Assembly (NCBI GenBank): GCA_015478945.1
Contig: JABUQX010007596.1
Coordinates: 1 to 20,000, forward strand
DNA: 20,000 bases
Source of the DNA: Trachelipus rathkii
Lineage: Eukaryota; Arthropoda; Malacostraca; Isopoda; Trachelipodidae
Direction of reading: 5' to 3'
Shown here: in pieces, positions 1 to 9,689 of the stretch
How the letters are laid out: each line of letters opens with the position of its first letter
How positions within the stretch are numbered: the first letter of the stretch is position 1
Position numbers and translations under genes: made by a program
Notes under the pieces: generated by a model
What the model was told of the DNA's origin: nothing
The model's input: only the letters and a program-made list of their open reading frames with translations
Databases searched by the model: none

Positions 1-3000
1 GGTGGACGCGGCGGGTCCTTCGCCCCTTGCGCTTTGCATTTTGCGCGGTGTCATGTGCTCTTAAACCACCGGTTTAGGAACTGGTGGAATTTTGTATGGT
101 ATTTTGATGTGCACGTAAGATGTAAAAGTGTGGACTTCTATTTGGGGTGTTGAGAGAAGATAGGTTGCAGTGGAGATAGTGGGGTATTAATGCGTCATAG
201 GCGGACGACTCTGGACCAGAGAAGACCCGGGGGGCGTGCAGACAGAGTGAATACACAAGGAGAGCAGCTCGGTTTCATGGATTGATAATTGTGTTAGACA
301 ACCTATCTATTTTAGAAGGATTCCAAATTTTTTATTGGTGTAGGATAGATTGAGGTATGGGGTTGTAGGAAGGGTACGGGCTTTGATGATCTTAGAGGCT
401 TAAGACAAAAGTAAAGGAGGAGTCATCTCAAATGATCTCCCCAATATAGATTGGGTCTCAAATGTATGAACGGCATCGAAACGTATGACGTCTTCATTTT
501 CAAAAGTATGACATAAGACATGACGCAAATTATTGAGCGCTATCCCAATGCTGAAAATGTAAGAGCGGGGCGGAATTTTTGAGGAGGAAGCAGTCATAGG
601 GACTTGCTAGGGAGGACTAGATGTGTTGGATCTGTCTAGAAGGGTGCACTCATGTAGAATTGGTAAGGCAGAAATGCCAATGGGTGGGCTTGGTCTGGTG
701 GAGGGGATTTCGGATGTGTTTGGAATCCCGATTGATAGGGCGGCACGTTCGGAGGGGTAGTATACCCCTCGGAAAATTTTTAGATCGCAATATACTGATG
801 CGTTATGATAGTTAGTCTTATCGGTGGTGGGCAAGAGTGTTGATGGAGTATAAGGCCGCAAAGCGGAATTGGTATTGGCGATGTGACGGGCGGTTGTTAG
901 AATGTTGACAGACAAGGGGGCTTGTGTGTGTACCCATTTAAAAAGCTGGGCATAAATTTAAATGATGTGTGTTGAGGCGTATGCTTCTCCCAAAGATACG
1001 ATGGTACTGGTAGTGCTGGAACTATCCTGGAGTGCATTGTAGGAGATCCATGGGAAATGGTAGTTATGTATGCAGCTCTTGGGTGCGAGAGGTCGATTTG
1101 AGGATGCAGGGAGACCCAGATGTGTGGTGCCGACTTTTGAAGGAGCGTTGTTGGTCAAGCGCAGAGCGGTTGTACAGTCCGAGTGTAGTAGACGATAAGT
1201 GGGGGGGTAAATGGCTGGGTTTTTCTGTAAGGGGGCATTGGCTAGGTATTGGGTTGTTTTATTGTGATATGCGGTTGTAGAGCCACAAGCGTTCTTTCGG
1301 GGATTGCGGTCGATGTCCCGGAGCGAGAGGCGATGTGTGAAGCTAGAGTAGGCTGGAGATGAAGGGTACTGGAGGTTGGTGATGTGGAGAAGAGGGCGGG
1401 GCATATCGGACTGGTAGTATTTGGATGTCGCATAGAGAGAAGCGTGGTATTAGTGGAGAGAAGTGGATGTTATATTTTGGGTGTTAGGCGTATGAATAGG
1501 GCGGTTTTGCATTGTATAAGATATGATGGTGATTCTTACGTAGGTAGTAGAGGTAGGATCTGTGATGGAGTTGATGAAGATAGGAGATGCGGATGATCTC
1601 TAATGTCGTTATTCGGAGGGAAGGTTCAATAGATAATCCTTTAATAATAGGAAGGACTGTGTTAAATTATGGACCTTTGTGTTTCTCGCTGTGAGGGTGT
1701 GATCTGAGAGGAGTTGCTTCTTGAGTATATGAGATAGTGGTGGTAGTCGTTTGGAGGCCTGTACATCCGCGCCTTAGGTTTAGGGGCTGAGGTGGGGATG
1801 ATCCGATAATCTTTATCTCTTTTAGGAAAATGGGAGTTTAGTAGCTTGATTATTTTTTATGAGGGGTGTTACCAATGATTCTATCTATGTGTTATGGAGT
1901 TTTATGTATGGGATATGAGGTGGAGTGGTGTTTCGCCTTATGAATATGGGGTGATTGAGGACTTTTTTCTCTTTGTGAGGAAGGGTTTTTTGTCGAATGT
2001 CTAGGTGTAGCCTGATTAGTTTGGTGGGTGGACGTTTTCATTAGGATGCTTTGAGAAGTTGATTGTGAGGTGGTTGCAATGAAAAGGCGTAGTGGAATAT
2101 TCAGGTATTTCTTTATAGGGGAAGGTTTTTATCAGCAGAAATTGTCTTAAAAGCTTTTAGGTGGTTGGGTTGGTTTGCTACTGGTAATTACGGTGAAAAA
2201 TTTTTGGCTTAGTGTTGAGGTTTTAGGATATGTAGGGTGTATAGGACTTAGGGATTCAAGGGTGTAGATACTTGGCGAGTGATTATATTGTGAGGTAGCT
2301 TGGTGTTATTGGGGAGTGATTGTGATGTTTTGTTAAATGGGAAGATAGTTTTGGGTGTATGATAGTGGGGACTGAGGATATGAGTAGTCGTTTTGGTCTA
2401 TGATAATTATAGTGGGAAATAGAATATGAACACTACATGGTAGGAAAAGATCAGAAGGATATTCAAAGTGGCCCGTGGTAGGTTACCCTTTGGCTAGTAC
2501 CTGAGCACAGTATCTTATGATGGGTAATTGTAGGCTTGTCGTTATGGCAGAGCGTTCGGTTGGAGGGACAGTGGTGTTTTTTGCAGATTACTTGATGTGT
2601 GAGTGTGTGAGATCCCCCTAGGGTCGTTCAGCTCAAGTCCACCCCTGGTTTGTATTGTGGGTGTGGGGATATGGCTGCTGTTAGGAGTGGAGTGGAATAT
2701 ATGTGTGTTGGTGCGATGATAATGGGTGGCTTATGAAGTGTTTGTGGTTGGGTCGCCGCGACGTGTTGGTTTATAAGTGTGATTTTGTATGGATTGATGT
2801 GCCTGACACTCGCTTTCGGTGGTGTCGCAGTTGTGTGGTGCTTGTGAGGAGAATGCAAGGTGTTAGCTGATGAATTTGTTAGGATGAATTCGTGATGTTG
2901 GGGCAATCTCAGCTCGAGATAAAAGGCTGTGTTGTGGTGAGTCCGGGCTATGGTGGTCGGCTTGTGAATAAAAGTTCGGTGGTGCTTTGATTCGAGTTTG

Positions 3001-3586
3001 AGGATTCGAGGGTGGTTGGAGAAGTGGGTTTTTTGCGATAGTTTGGGTAGCCTGTGGCAGCCACTGCGAAGCGAAAGCCGATGGCGTAGGAGTGCCGGTC
3101 TTTCTTAGAGGCTTAGAATAAGCATATGGGCCCTAAAAAGTAGTATATACATTGACGGAATGGGTTTGCCCAACTGATGCCATGTGGTTGTTGGTTAGGT
3201 CTGGTATGGGGAAGTGAGCGGGTCGGTCGCAGGATGCAGTCTTTGTTGAGTCGTTCGTATCAGCTATGGTACCGTTTGCAGACCTGAGAATGGGTTTTCC
3301 ATTTAGTTGGTTTTTATCGGTTTTGAGAGATAGGGGCACCTCGATTATAGGTGGGCACTATGTTAGTTTTGAGAAATGATCGGATGAATATGGACACCAA
3401 CTTAGGAACAATTGGAAGGCACCACTACAATGGTTGGCGCATCTAGCAGTTTCTAGCGTGTGTAGGCAGGTTGAGATTTGGGCAATAGTTCATGAGGTAG
3501 GGCCAGTAATCATGGGTGTGTTTGGAATCGAATCCAGAGAAGTGAAGTATAAAGGAAAATGGAGGGTTCGATGTGGTGTGGCTTAA

Positions 3587-3654
3587 GCCGAGGCTCAGAG
3601 GCACTCATCGAGCCTCATGAGGCCATCGCAGCTTGGTGCACCTCCAGCCTCGGC
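3587..3654. repeat. Inverted repeat in a locally C-rich patch
   Basis: GCCGAGGCT (3587-3595) is exactly complementary to AGCCTCGGC (3646-3654). Further in, GAGG (3598-3601) can pair with CCTC (3641-3644), leaving a loop of about 40 bases. The patch around 3585-3680 contains many C residues and lacks the G-over-C skew of its surroundings, so it may be a separate insertion or a conserved structured element. Function unknown. Confidence 0.4.
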
Positions 3655-4135
3655 ACTGGTCATCCTGAAATACTTTGCATTTTTGGAATTTATTTTTAGG
3701 GGGAGCTGATATCACTGTACCTGGGAGTGGAGTAGAAACGAGATGTAGGTTTTTAGAGGGGTAGACTAGCATGTAGGAGAACGGGACCTGCAAAGGTGAC
3801 TTGGCCGGGATGGTTAAGACCGTTGTTGGAAACACGGGAGGACCTAGATGTAGCTCGCATATTACAAGCATAGTAGCGATAGAGGTCGCTAATACTTTTA
3901 CTTTGATAACGGAGGATATGAGTGGAAGTGCACGAGAACGAAGGAGCTTTGAGGATAGTTTTTTGATGGAGACCAGCAGCGGTTATGGCAGGAGTTGAGA
4001 GAGTTGGGGAGAAAGTGAGAGAGATGACAAAGACATCACCGAAACCATCACAGGCCAAGCGGGACCGTTCGGATGTAGCTTGGGGCTCTGCGGAGAAGGT
4101 TTATTGTTAGAGGGAGTGATAGCTGGAGGGATGCC

Positions 4136-4154
4136 CCCCCAAGTTGCTTGGGGG
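4136..4154. repeat. Short perfect hairpin
   Basis: CCCCCAAG and CTTGGGGG form a perfect 8-bp stem around a 3-base loop (TTG). There is no T-run after it and no gene beside it, so it is not called a terminator. It may be chance, although C-runs are rare in this part of the window. Confidence 0.4.
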
Positions 4155-6109
4155 ATGGTACGTTGTTTGTGTCACAAGGAGTGGCACTGGAGAGTGCTAC
4201 GGCCTTCGCTCCAAGGTGAAGGGAATGGTAGGTCTCACGTTTATGGCAGGGGTGATGGATGTAGGAGAAGGACTGGAAACAATGGTGGAAGGGCATGGGT
4301 AGTTGACTTTTCACGTGATTAGACTGATTGTTTTAGTCCTCACGGGAAGACCAAGGGATGAATCAGTGAAGCTGTCAGATTGAGGGACTAGGCGAAGAGG
4401 GGAGACATTTGAAATATAAGAAGAGAGCTAGTCCTTTAGCAGAATGGCATAGGATCTAGATGATTGCAGAGCGTGAAATATCAGTAATAAAACGTCATTC
4501 GTGGGTACAAAAGGCAGTGTTTGTTGCAGCGGAGTTTATGTGCGTCGTTAGGAAGTTCGACGGTTTTGAGTGGATGGGCAGGAGGACACGTGAGTAGAAA
4601 GGGCTATTAGCATCATGGGAGGCAGTGGAGATGATGGGAATTTATAGGAGATTCTCTAACTAAGCTTTGAAGATATTGCCGTAAATTTTCATAGAGTTGG
4701 GCTGAGGTTTGGTTAGTTATAGAGAAAATACAAGTTAATTAGGAAGTGGAACCCTGTTGATGGATTGATTGGATAATAGAATAAGGCAGTAACTGGACGC
4801 CAAATCTGTTTTTAGAAAATAAAATAAATAGTCGCGCGCTCGTCTACTCAGATTAGTAGTGGGCTGTGGTTACCTGATTTAGTTAATAGTTACATAGAAA
4901 GTTTAGTGTAACCAGGCTTTCTGTTGATAAATGGGGTTGGGGTGTCCTAGTTGCAAGGTGTTTAGGAGATGGTTTGTCTGTGCAAGGGGTAGGAAGAAAG
5001 GGATGGGAAGGTGCGCATTGTGCATGTGTGAGGGTGTGAATTGCTCGTGACCAACGTTCTGAGGGGGTGTTTTATGGCTCCGAGGTGTGTCTGTATCGTA
5101 TGGTTGTGTAGGGGAGTTGGGTGTGTAGTGGGTGGGAAGGCGGCTTGTTCAGGAGGGTAGGTTTGCATGGGGTTTTTGTTTGTTTAGCGATAGGGTTTAC
5201 GTGGGATGTTGCTAGGCTAATGGAACGAAGGCTGGGTTTGATTCGTTTGTTGTGGAAAGGGCCAGGTGTAGGTGTAGGCTAGTTATAGTTATGTTAATTT
5301 TTTTACGGTTTGGAAACTATAGCTTGGGAAAGATGAGAAATAAGGTTCTATAAATGAGAGAAGGAATGGGTTCTGTGTTTTATATTTGGGTTATCTTAGC
5401 AAGTGGGTTAGGATGGAGGTGGATTAAAAGGAGTGGGTTTATTAGCTAGATCCCACCTGGAATATGGCAGAATGATAGAAAAGAGTTGTTGTTTGGACTC
5501 TAAGAAATTTTATTTAACAGCATTCAGAGATTTAAGCAAGGGCGTGGTACAATAAGGTAGTTTCTGTAATTAAAGATTTGGAGATCGAGTAAGTGTAATA
5601 TCGCTGGAGTCGACATTGTGTTTTTCTGAAAAGCTGAAGGATTTTGTAGGATCTTGTGCATACCGCTGGTAGCTTGGGAGGTGTTGGTGGGTTTCTTACA
5701 ACATGGGTATTGCATAGAGTAGTTGGAAGGAGAGAAGGATGGAAAGAACAACTGAAGAGGAGTCAGAGGGGGAGGAAAATGAAGCTGAGAAAAAGAGGAT
5801 GGAATGTTATGCCTATGTGATAGCTAGGAAAACTGGGCGAGATGTAAGACTGATACCGAAAAACTCTGCAAAAGGAAAAAAACACGCTGTTGAAGAGAGA
5901 CAAGCTGCAAGCCAAGACCGCAAAAGTCCAATGAAAATAAGAGCTTAATGATGAATAGGACTGAAAAAAAGGGTGTTAGGCTGGGTTTCTAGGCTATGTG
6001 GAGGCTAGCCGGAAGGTGTTAGGCTGTTGGGGATATGTTGTGTGTTTGGTGAGGTTGTGTGTGTTAATGTTCGGGCTTGCGGCCCCCAACCCGCGTGTGG
6101 TAGATGTCT

Positions 6110-6660
6110 TTACCCGAAATATCAAAAATAGGGCTAGCCCCTAAAGGTGGGGCCAAAATTAGGGAGTTGCCAAAAAATATTGAGGTGGTTGGACTAGTCA
6201 CAACGGTTATATGCTCTGACCCAACCTCAACCCCACGTTTCTGGCGGCCAACCCTTCTTTCGAAAGGGTCCTGCAAAAAATACGAGTTGCGAAAAAAAAC
6301 TAGGATGTTGCCAAAAAACATTAGATGGTTCTCAAAATTAGGGGGTTCTCAAAATAGGGCGTTCTGCAAAAAAAAATCGGACGGGTGTTAGTTTTAAGAA
6401 GAACGTAGTTTTCAAAAAATTAGGTTCCTCAAAATTAGACGCGAGTCTTAAAATTGGGTTCAAAAAATAAGGGGGGACGGTTCTCAAAAATTAGGGGGTT
6501 CTCAATTAGGCGGTATTCTCAAATTTGACCGTTAATTAGAACTAGATAAGAAAAGGCGTTCGCCGAAAAAAAAAAATTTGGGTCGGTTTCAAAAAGGTCA
6601 AGGCCCAAAAAAGGTTAAGGTAAAAATCAGGTGCCCAAAAGGGAAAGATCAAATATTCCT
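6110..6660. repeat. Degenerate short-unit array (TTCTCAAAATTAGGGG-like)
   Basis: A core pattern of roughly GGTTCTCAAAATTAGGGG recurs with point changes and length changes every 15-25 bases, most clearly between about 6290 and 6530, where about ten copies can be followed by eye. Examples of variants are TTCTCAAAATAGGG, TTTTCAAAAAATTAGG, CCTCAAAATTAG and TTCTCAATTAGG. Further left a related form, TTGCCAAAAAA plus TATTGAGG or CATTAGATGG, occurs twice. To the right the pattern fades into GGTTTCAAAAAGG and CCCAAAAAAGG. The array is too irregular to be a young satellite. Short frames read through it on both strands are low complexity and not credible genes. Confidence 0.6.
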
Positions 6661-6779
6661 TTCGCGATTTGTTCGCGGTCCAAAAAAGGGTTCAAAGGGC
6701 AGTGATAAAAATGGTGTATTCATTACCACCAGTGAGACCTCCAATTATGGAGGGTAAACATTGAGTCATCATTTTTTTT

Positions 6780-6926
6780 TCCCCCTACTCTCGAAAAAAA
6801 ATAAAAAAAAAAAAAAAAAAGGAAAAAACAAACAAACAAAACACCAAAAAAAAAAAAAAACACACAACACCACCCAAAAAAAAAAAAACCACCACAAAAA
6901 AAAAAAAAAAAAACCAAAAAAAACAT
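6780..6926. repeat. A/C low-complexity tract
   Basis: About 145 bases consist almost only of A, with C, CA and CAC interruptions, preceded by an 8-10 base T run. It could be an expanded poly-A/CA microsatellite, the remnant of several retroposon tails, or an assembly artefact, since such tracts are poorly resolved by sequencing. Apparent reading frames here (poly-Lys on +, poly-Phe on minus) are spurious. Confidence 0.8.
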
Positions 6927-7691
6927 TGAATTATCCGATATTATTATTATTTTTATGATTGATTGAAAGGTTGATGACATGTTTTTCTTTTTCCAGAGGT
7001 CTGGAGAAGTTCTTTTTGCTGAATGGCCCGATTTTTTGTTTCTATGACTGAGTTTCATTTGGATGAAGTAAGTATAAATGTTAGTTTATGGATGATTGAT
7101 TTTTTTCTTGGATGGATCCTGGATTGGTTATCGTACGTTGTTTTTATTTTTTAGTTTGGGTTTTCTGATGGAAACACCCCTCGTTTTGGTCAAATTATAG
7201 AATAAAATGTTAAAGAGTAACAGACTAGGTCAACTACCCAGGTAAGCACCTTGCTGTGATGGGGTTATTTATTTTATTGTTATATTATTATTAACGAAAA
7301 AGTGATCCAGTAAAAAAAATTCGTCTTTGGGATTATTTTCTTCGATTATTTGGTAAATACTAAAATTCAACTTGTGTCATTTTTCACAAACGTTACAGTG
7401 TTTTAAAAACTGCCGTCAAATTTCTTCAAAATTTTATTGATATCTAAATATATACCCTTTAAGCTTTATTTAATGTAACATCTAAGCTTAAATAATCAAT
7501 GAATAAGCTATTATTAGGTTATCTTGAACTAATGACGTCATAAGGTTTGAAATTAAATGTAAAATATGCAGAGAAAATAGTCCCTATTCAGGTAAAATAT
7601 AAAGTTATATCATTAAATTGTTGCATTCGTAATTTTAGCTTAATAACGTCATAGCTTTAGGTGGAACGATATAGATTTGGATTAATGACAA
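6927..7691. other. AT-rich stretch without a recognisable gene
   Basis: No domain-bearing reading frame is visible. The only gene-like signals are splice-like: TTTTTCTTTTTCCAG ending at 6996 and GTAAGTAT starting at 7068 bracket a 71-base segment, but all three frames of that segment contain a stop. A perfect TGACGTCA palindrome lies at 7533-7540; alone it is not evidence of a regulatory site. Confidence 0.5.
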
Positions 7692-7852
7692 AATAACCAT
7701 GGATTCCATTATAACAACGTTGTAACATAAGATATAGCGACTCATAATAACTATGGATTCCATTATAACAACGTTTGAAAATAAGATATAGTGACTATTA
7801 ATAACTATGGATTCCATTATAAGAACGTTGTAAAATAAGATATATTGAGAAC
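7692..7852. repeat. Three-copy 54-bp tandem repeat
   Basis: Three consecutive copies begin with the motif ATAAC(C/T)ATGGATTCCATT and contain ATAA(C/G)AACGTT and ATAAGATATA. Equivalent G residues fall at 7701, 7755 and 7809, giving a period of exactly 54. Copies differ by a few substitutions. Because 54 is a multiple of three, the minus strand reads as an 18-residue repeat, but no coding context supports translation. The core ATGGATTCCAT is itself nearly palindromic. Confidence 0.85.
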
Positions 7853-8574
7853 TGCATTGTATATTTTTAGTAGTAAGGCAATATATTTTAGGTTTAATAT
7901 TTTTTGGTAAGTTTAAGGTTTTTGGGATGTTAATGAATATTTGCTTTGCAGATATTCATTCATATCTAATAATTGCGATTTTTGTTTGGTGGTATGGGTA
8001 TCACGATTAAACAATTTTAGAATGTGTTTGCGGTAACGATTTACCTTGTAGTGGTGGGTTACCTTGTAGTGGTAGTGGCATATTTTCGAATTGGTTGCAG
8101 TATCAGTTTATTTAGCTGTGGTGAGGGAGTTACGCTAGCAGTCCACCTTGCTGTGGGTTTTTTAAATATTTGTGGTTTGCTGTGTGTGTTTTGCATTGAT
8201 TGTTTTCCTGAGTTTAGATTGTGTTTATATATTGTTTGTTTTGTTTTCTCTGGGTTTTTTCCAGGACCACAACCATAATGAGATAGTTCGTGACCTCAAA
8301 CCTGCAACAACATATTGCAGTTTCAAATAAAACAGCATTATAATCATTTTGAATATTGAACAGATTTACAGATAAGGAAGAAGGGTAGGGAGACACATGA
8401 GATAATAATGAAAAATACATGTAATAATCCGTATTTAAAGTTTATAGTGAATGCATTTAATGTGAGTGAATGCTCATTTTAGAATTTTAGAATTTGCATG
8501 TGAAATTAAGGAAAATATGTACAAAAACTGTAAAATTAAACATATATATTTATTGTTAAATTCTTTCATTAAAC
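7853..8574. other. AT-rich spacer with a short 18-bp-period duplication
   Basis: TTACCTTGTAGTGGT occurs twice in direct orientation (8041-8055 and 8059-8073, period 18). A hydrophobic 84-codon frame (8024-8278) has no recognisable domain and is probably a chance product of T-rich DNA. A T-rich stretch ending in CAG at 8264, then 21 open codons, a stop and AATAAA (8326-8331) resemble a terminal exon but have no partner. The rest shows nothing recognisable. Confidence 0.4.
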
Positions 8575-9300
8575 AAACTCTTCTTTGACGATATCCAATG
8601 TACAGCTATTGGAATGTCTCTCTTGAGGCCAGCAGTAATGCAGCCATCATGTTGGGTCCATCCAACATGCAGAGTGACTTTCATGAACTAGTTAATGTCT
8701 TGATGAAAGCATTCACCTTGCTCTTCGCTCATGTGACCCAAGTTCTCTGGAAAGATATCCAAGTGACTACCGTATGTTAAGTAGGAACTTTGAGTCATTT
8801 TACATTCAAGTGACTTGGAAACTCGAAGAGCTAGCTCCTCCACAATCTCTCGGGTAGTTGTCCCGCTTTCCGGCTTCCCAAGAAATTCTGTACCCACATC
8901 AGAGAATGATTTTCAAGCTCTAGCAAACTTGCCGCAGTCAACTGTTGTTGGTGATGTGATAAATCGTGGACACTGATGAGTTTTCTTATTGAGGGCCATC
9001 AAATTGCCTATTTTTCTTCTGACGGCACTGAGCTTGGAAAGATAAAAAATATAACTGAAGCAGTCTCCAGTGTGATCAAGAGCTTTGGCGAATTGCTTCA
9101 TTAACCCAAGTTTTATGTGCAATGGGTGAAATACAATTTCATTCCTATCAACCAGAGGCTCATTCTTGATGTTCATGTCACCAGGCATCAAACTGATTCT
9201 AGGTGGTCAGGTCTTTGTCACCCAGTGCTCTAATGTAGCCCTACTGTCAAAGTAGCACAGGAAACAAGGTTATTTGGTGTAGCCTCCTCGCTGCCCCAGC
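8575..9300 (-). pseudogene. Broken copy of the arthropod PLHIKLGLMKQF protein family
   Basis: Read on the minus strand from 9300 leftwards, translated fragments match in order a protein family I know as multi-copy and uncharacterised in arthropods. About 9215-9290 gives GGYTK, a stop, then PCFLC and DSRA. About 9080-9150 gives EPLVDRNEI, PLHIKLGLMKQF and KALDHTGDCF. About 8700-8850 gives EIVEEL, SHLDIFPENLG, MSEEQGE and CFHQDI. A degraded tail follows, with GLKRDIP at about 8620. At least two in-frame stops (a TAA in GGYTK-x-PCF, a TGA before PP) and frameshifts near 8910 and 8690 break it, and the central part matches poorly. The N-terminal part is missing: homology ends near 9300, where the ankyrin fragment begins. 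CxxC and H/C-rich motifs suggest metal binding, but family function is unknown to me; transposon ancestry is only a guess. Confidence 0.72.
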
Positions 9301-9493
9301 AGGGAGTTATTAATTGATAAAATATTAAAGAGTATAGAGAATAAACTAAAAGACAAATCAGAAGAAGAATTGGAGCATAAACTATGGTTTATTATTAATA
9401 AAGATAGCAAATATGGTTATACTCCTTTACACTTCGCTGCTGAGAATGGTCACTTAAAGGTAGTTGATCTCCATATTGAAAAGGGGGGTGATA
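9301..9493 (+). pseudogene. Ankyrin-repeat protein fragment, cut by a SINE
   Basis: The + strand frame is open from before 9301 to the T-run at 9494. It gives a Lys/Glu-rich segment (IDKILKSIENKLKDKSEEEL) and then one clear ankyrin repeat, with YGYTPLHFAAENGHLKVV followed by EKGGDI. The TPLHxAAxxGHxxVV signature defines the fold: a helix-turn-helix protein-interaction repeat usually found in tandem. Only one repeat is present, because the SINE interrupts the frame immediately after it, and no second repeat is visible beyond the SINE at 9689. There is no convincing start codon, so this is an internal piece of a gene, a single exon or a captured fragment. Ankyrin proteins are too diverse to assign a role. 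Confidence 0.7.
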
Positions 9494-9688
9494 TTTTTTT
9501 TTTTTTTTTTTTACAGATAACACCACCGCTCACGGGCAGAGCCCTAATCTATGAGGGGGTGTGCTCAATTATTAAGTCTGAGCAAGACGGAGTCAAGAAA
9601 GAACATCTCACACTCACACGCCCGACCAGTGACGAACCTGGGTCTCTCGCTTAGTTGGGCGAGTGCTATACCGCTGAGCTACCGGACG
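9494..9688 (-). mobile_element. tRNA-derived SINE with poly-A tail
   Basis: On the minus strand the element has the three-part SINE layout: a tRNA-like head (9619-9688), an unrelated body of about 105 bases (9513-9618) and a 19-base A tail (T-run 9494-9512 on the + strand). SINEs are transcribed by RNA polymerase III from the internal A and B boxes and move using the reverse transcriptase of a partner LINE. I do not recognise the body as a named SINE domain. Target-site duplications are not clear; short TATTTT-like sequences flank both ends. The insertion lies inside an ankyrin reading frame. Confidence 0.85.
9619..9688 (-). ncRNA. tRNA-like head of the SINE
   Basis: The acceptor stem CGTCCGG (9682-9688, read on minus) pairs with TCGGGCG (9619-9625) through seven base pairs, two of them G-U. 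The A box TAGCTCAGCGG (9671-9681) fits the Pol III consensus. The anticodon stem CTCGC/GCGAG is intact but encloses an 8-base loop. The T arm has CCAG/CTGG around GTTCGTCA, and the B box begins GGTTCG but departs from consensus after that. The altered loops and missing CCA context argue against a working tRNA. Parent tRNA identity not assigned. Confidence 0.8.
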
Positions 9689-9689
9689 T

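Larger units (their letters stand above)
1..5960. other. Gene-free block with extreme G-over-C strand skew
   Basis: No protein family, RNA gene or transposon could be recognised on either strand. The + strand is very poor in C and rich in G and T: hand counts for single 60-base lines gave about 25 G to 10 C near 1741, 21 to 4 near 2221, 31 to 4 near 4981 and about 34 to 3 near 5101. Open frames on the minus strand (longest about 148 codons, 958-1404) are rich in Pro, Thr, Ser, His and Asn. That is what C/A-rich DNA encodes by default, and they show no domain pattern. The small + strand frame at 5739-5948 is Glu/Lys-rich low complexity and is not called. The block could be decayed satellite, an unknown transposon or a long non-coding transcript; the sequence does not decide. 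Confidence 0.6.

Noticed and set aside
958..1404. 148-codon minus-strand frame as a gene
   Set aside because: Its composition follows the C/A-rich strand, with no domain, no signal and overlapping frames of equal quality.
5739..5948. Glu/Lys-rich 69-codon frame as a small gene
   Set aside because: Low-complexity charged text in purine-rich DNA, with no support from context.
1..5960. Mitochondrial or other organelle insertion as the cause of the skew
   Set aside because: No mitochondrial gene signature or tRNA could be read on either strand.
1..6030. Decayed TTAGG telomere array
   Set aside because: By eye TTAGG occurs about 18 times against about one CCTAA, but this is close to what the G/T-rich composition alone would give, and no tandem copies are seen.
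6064..6391. Overlapping frames on both strands with repeated LPKNI and FFGN peptides
   Set aside because: The peptide repeats only mirror the degenerate DNA array; both strands being open reflects composition.
6723..7058. Poly-Phe/Lys reading frames
   Set aside because: Direct translation of an A-run/T-run tract.
7533..7540. TGACGTCA as a functional CRE site
   Set aside because: A single 8-base palindrome with no promoter or gene nearby is uninformative.
7635..7817. Minus-strand protein with an 18-residue repeat
   Set aside because: It exists only because the 54-bp DNA repeat is a multiple of three; no other coding evidence.
7692..7852. CRISPR array
   Set aside because: The three copies are contiguous tandem units without unique spacers, and the context is eukaryotic.
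8024..8278. Hydrophobic membrane protein
   Set aside because: T-rich DNA readily encodes Val/Leu/Phe; no start context or domain.
9619..9688. Functional tRNA gene
   Set aside because: Anticodon and T loops are irregular, and the unit continues into a SINE body and poly-A tail.
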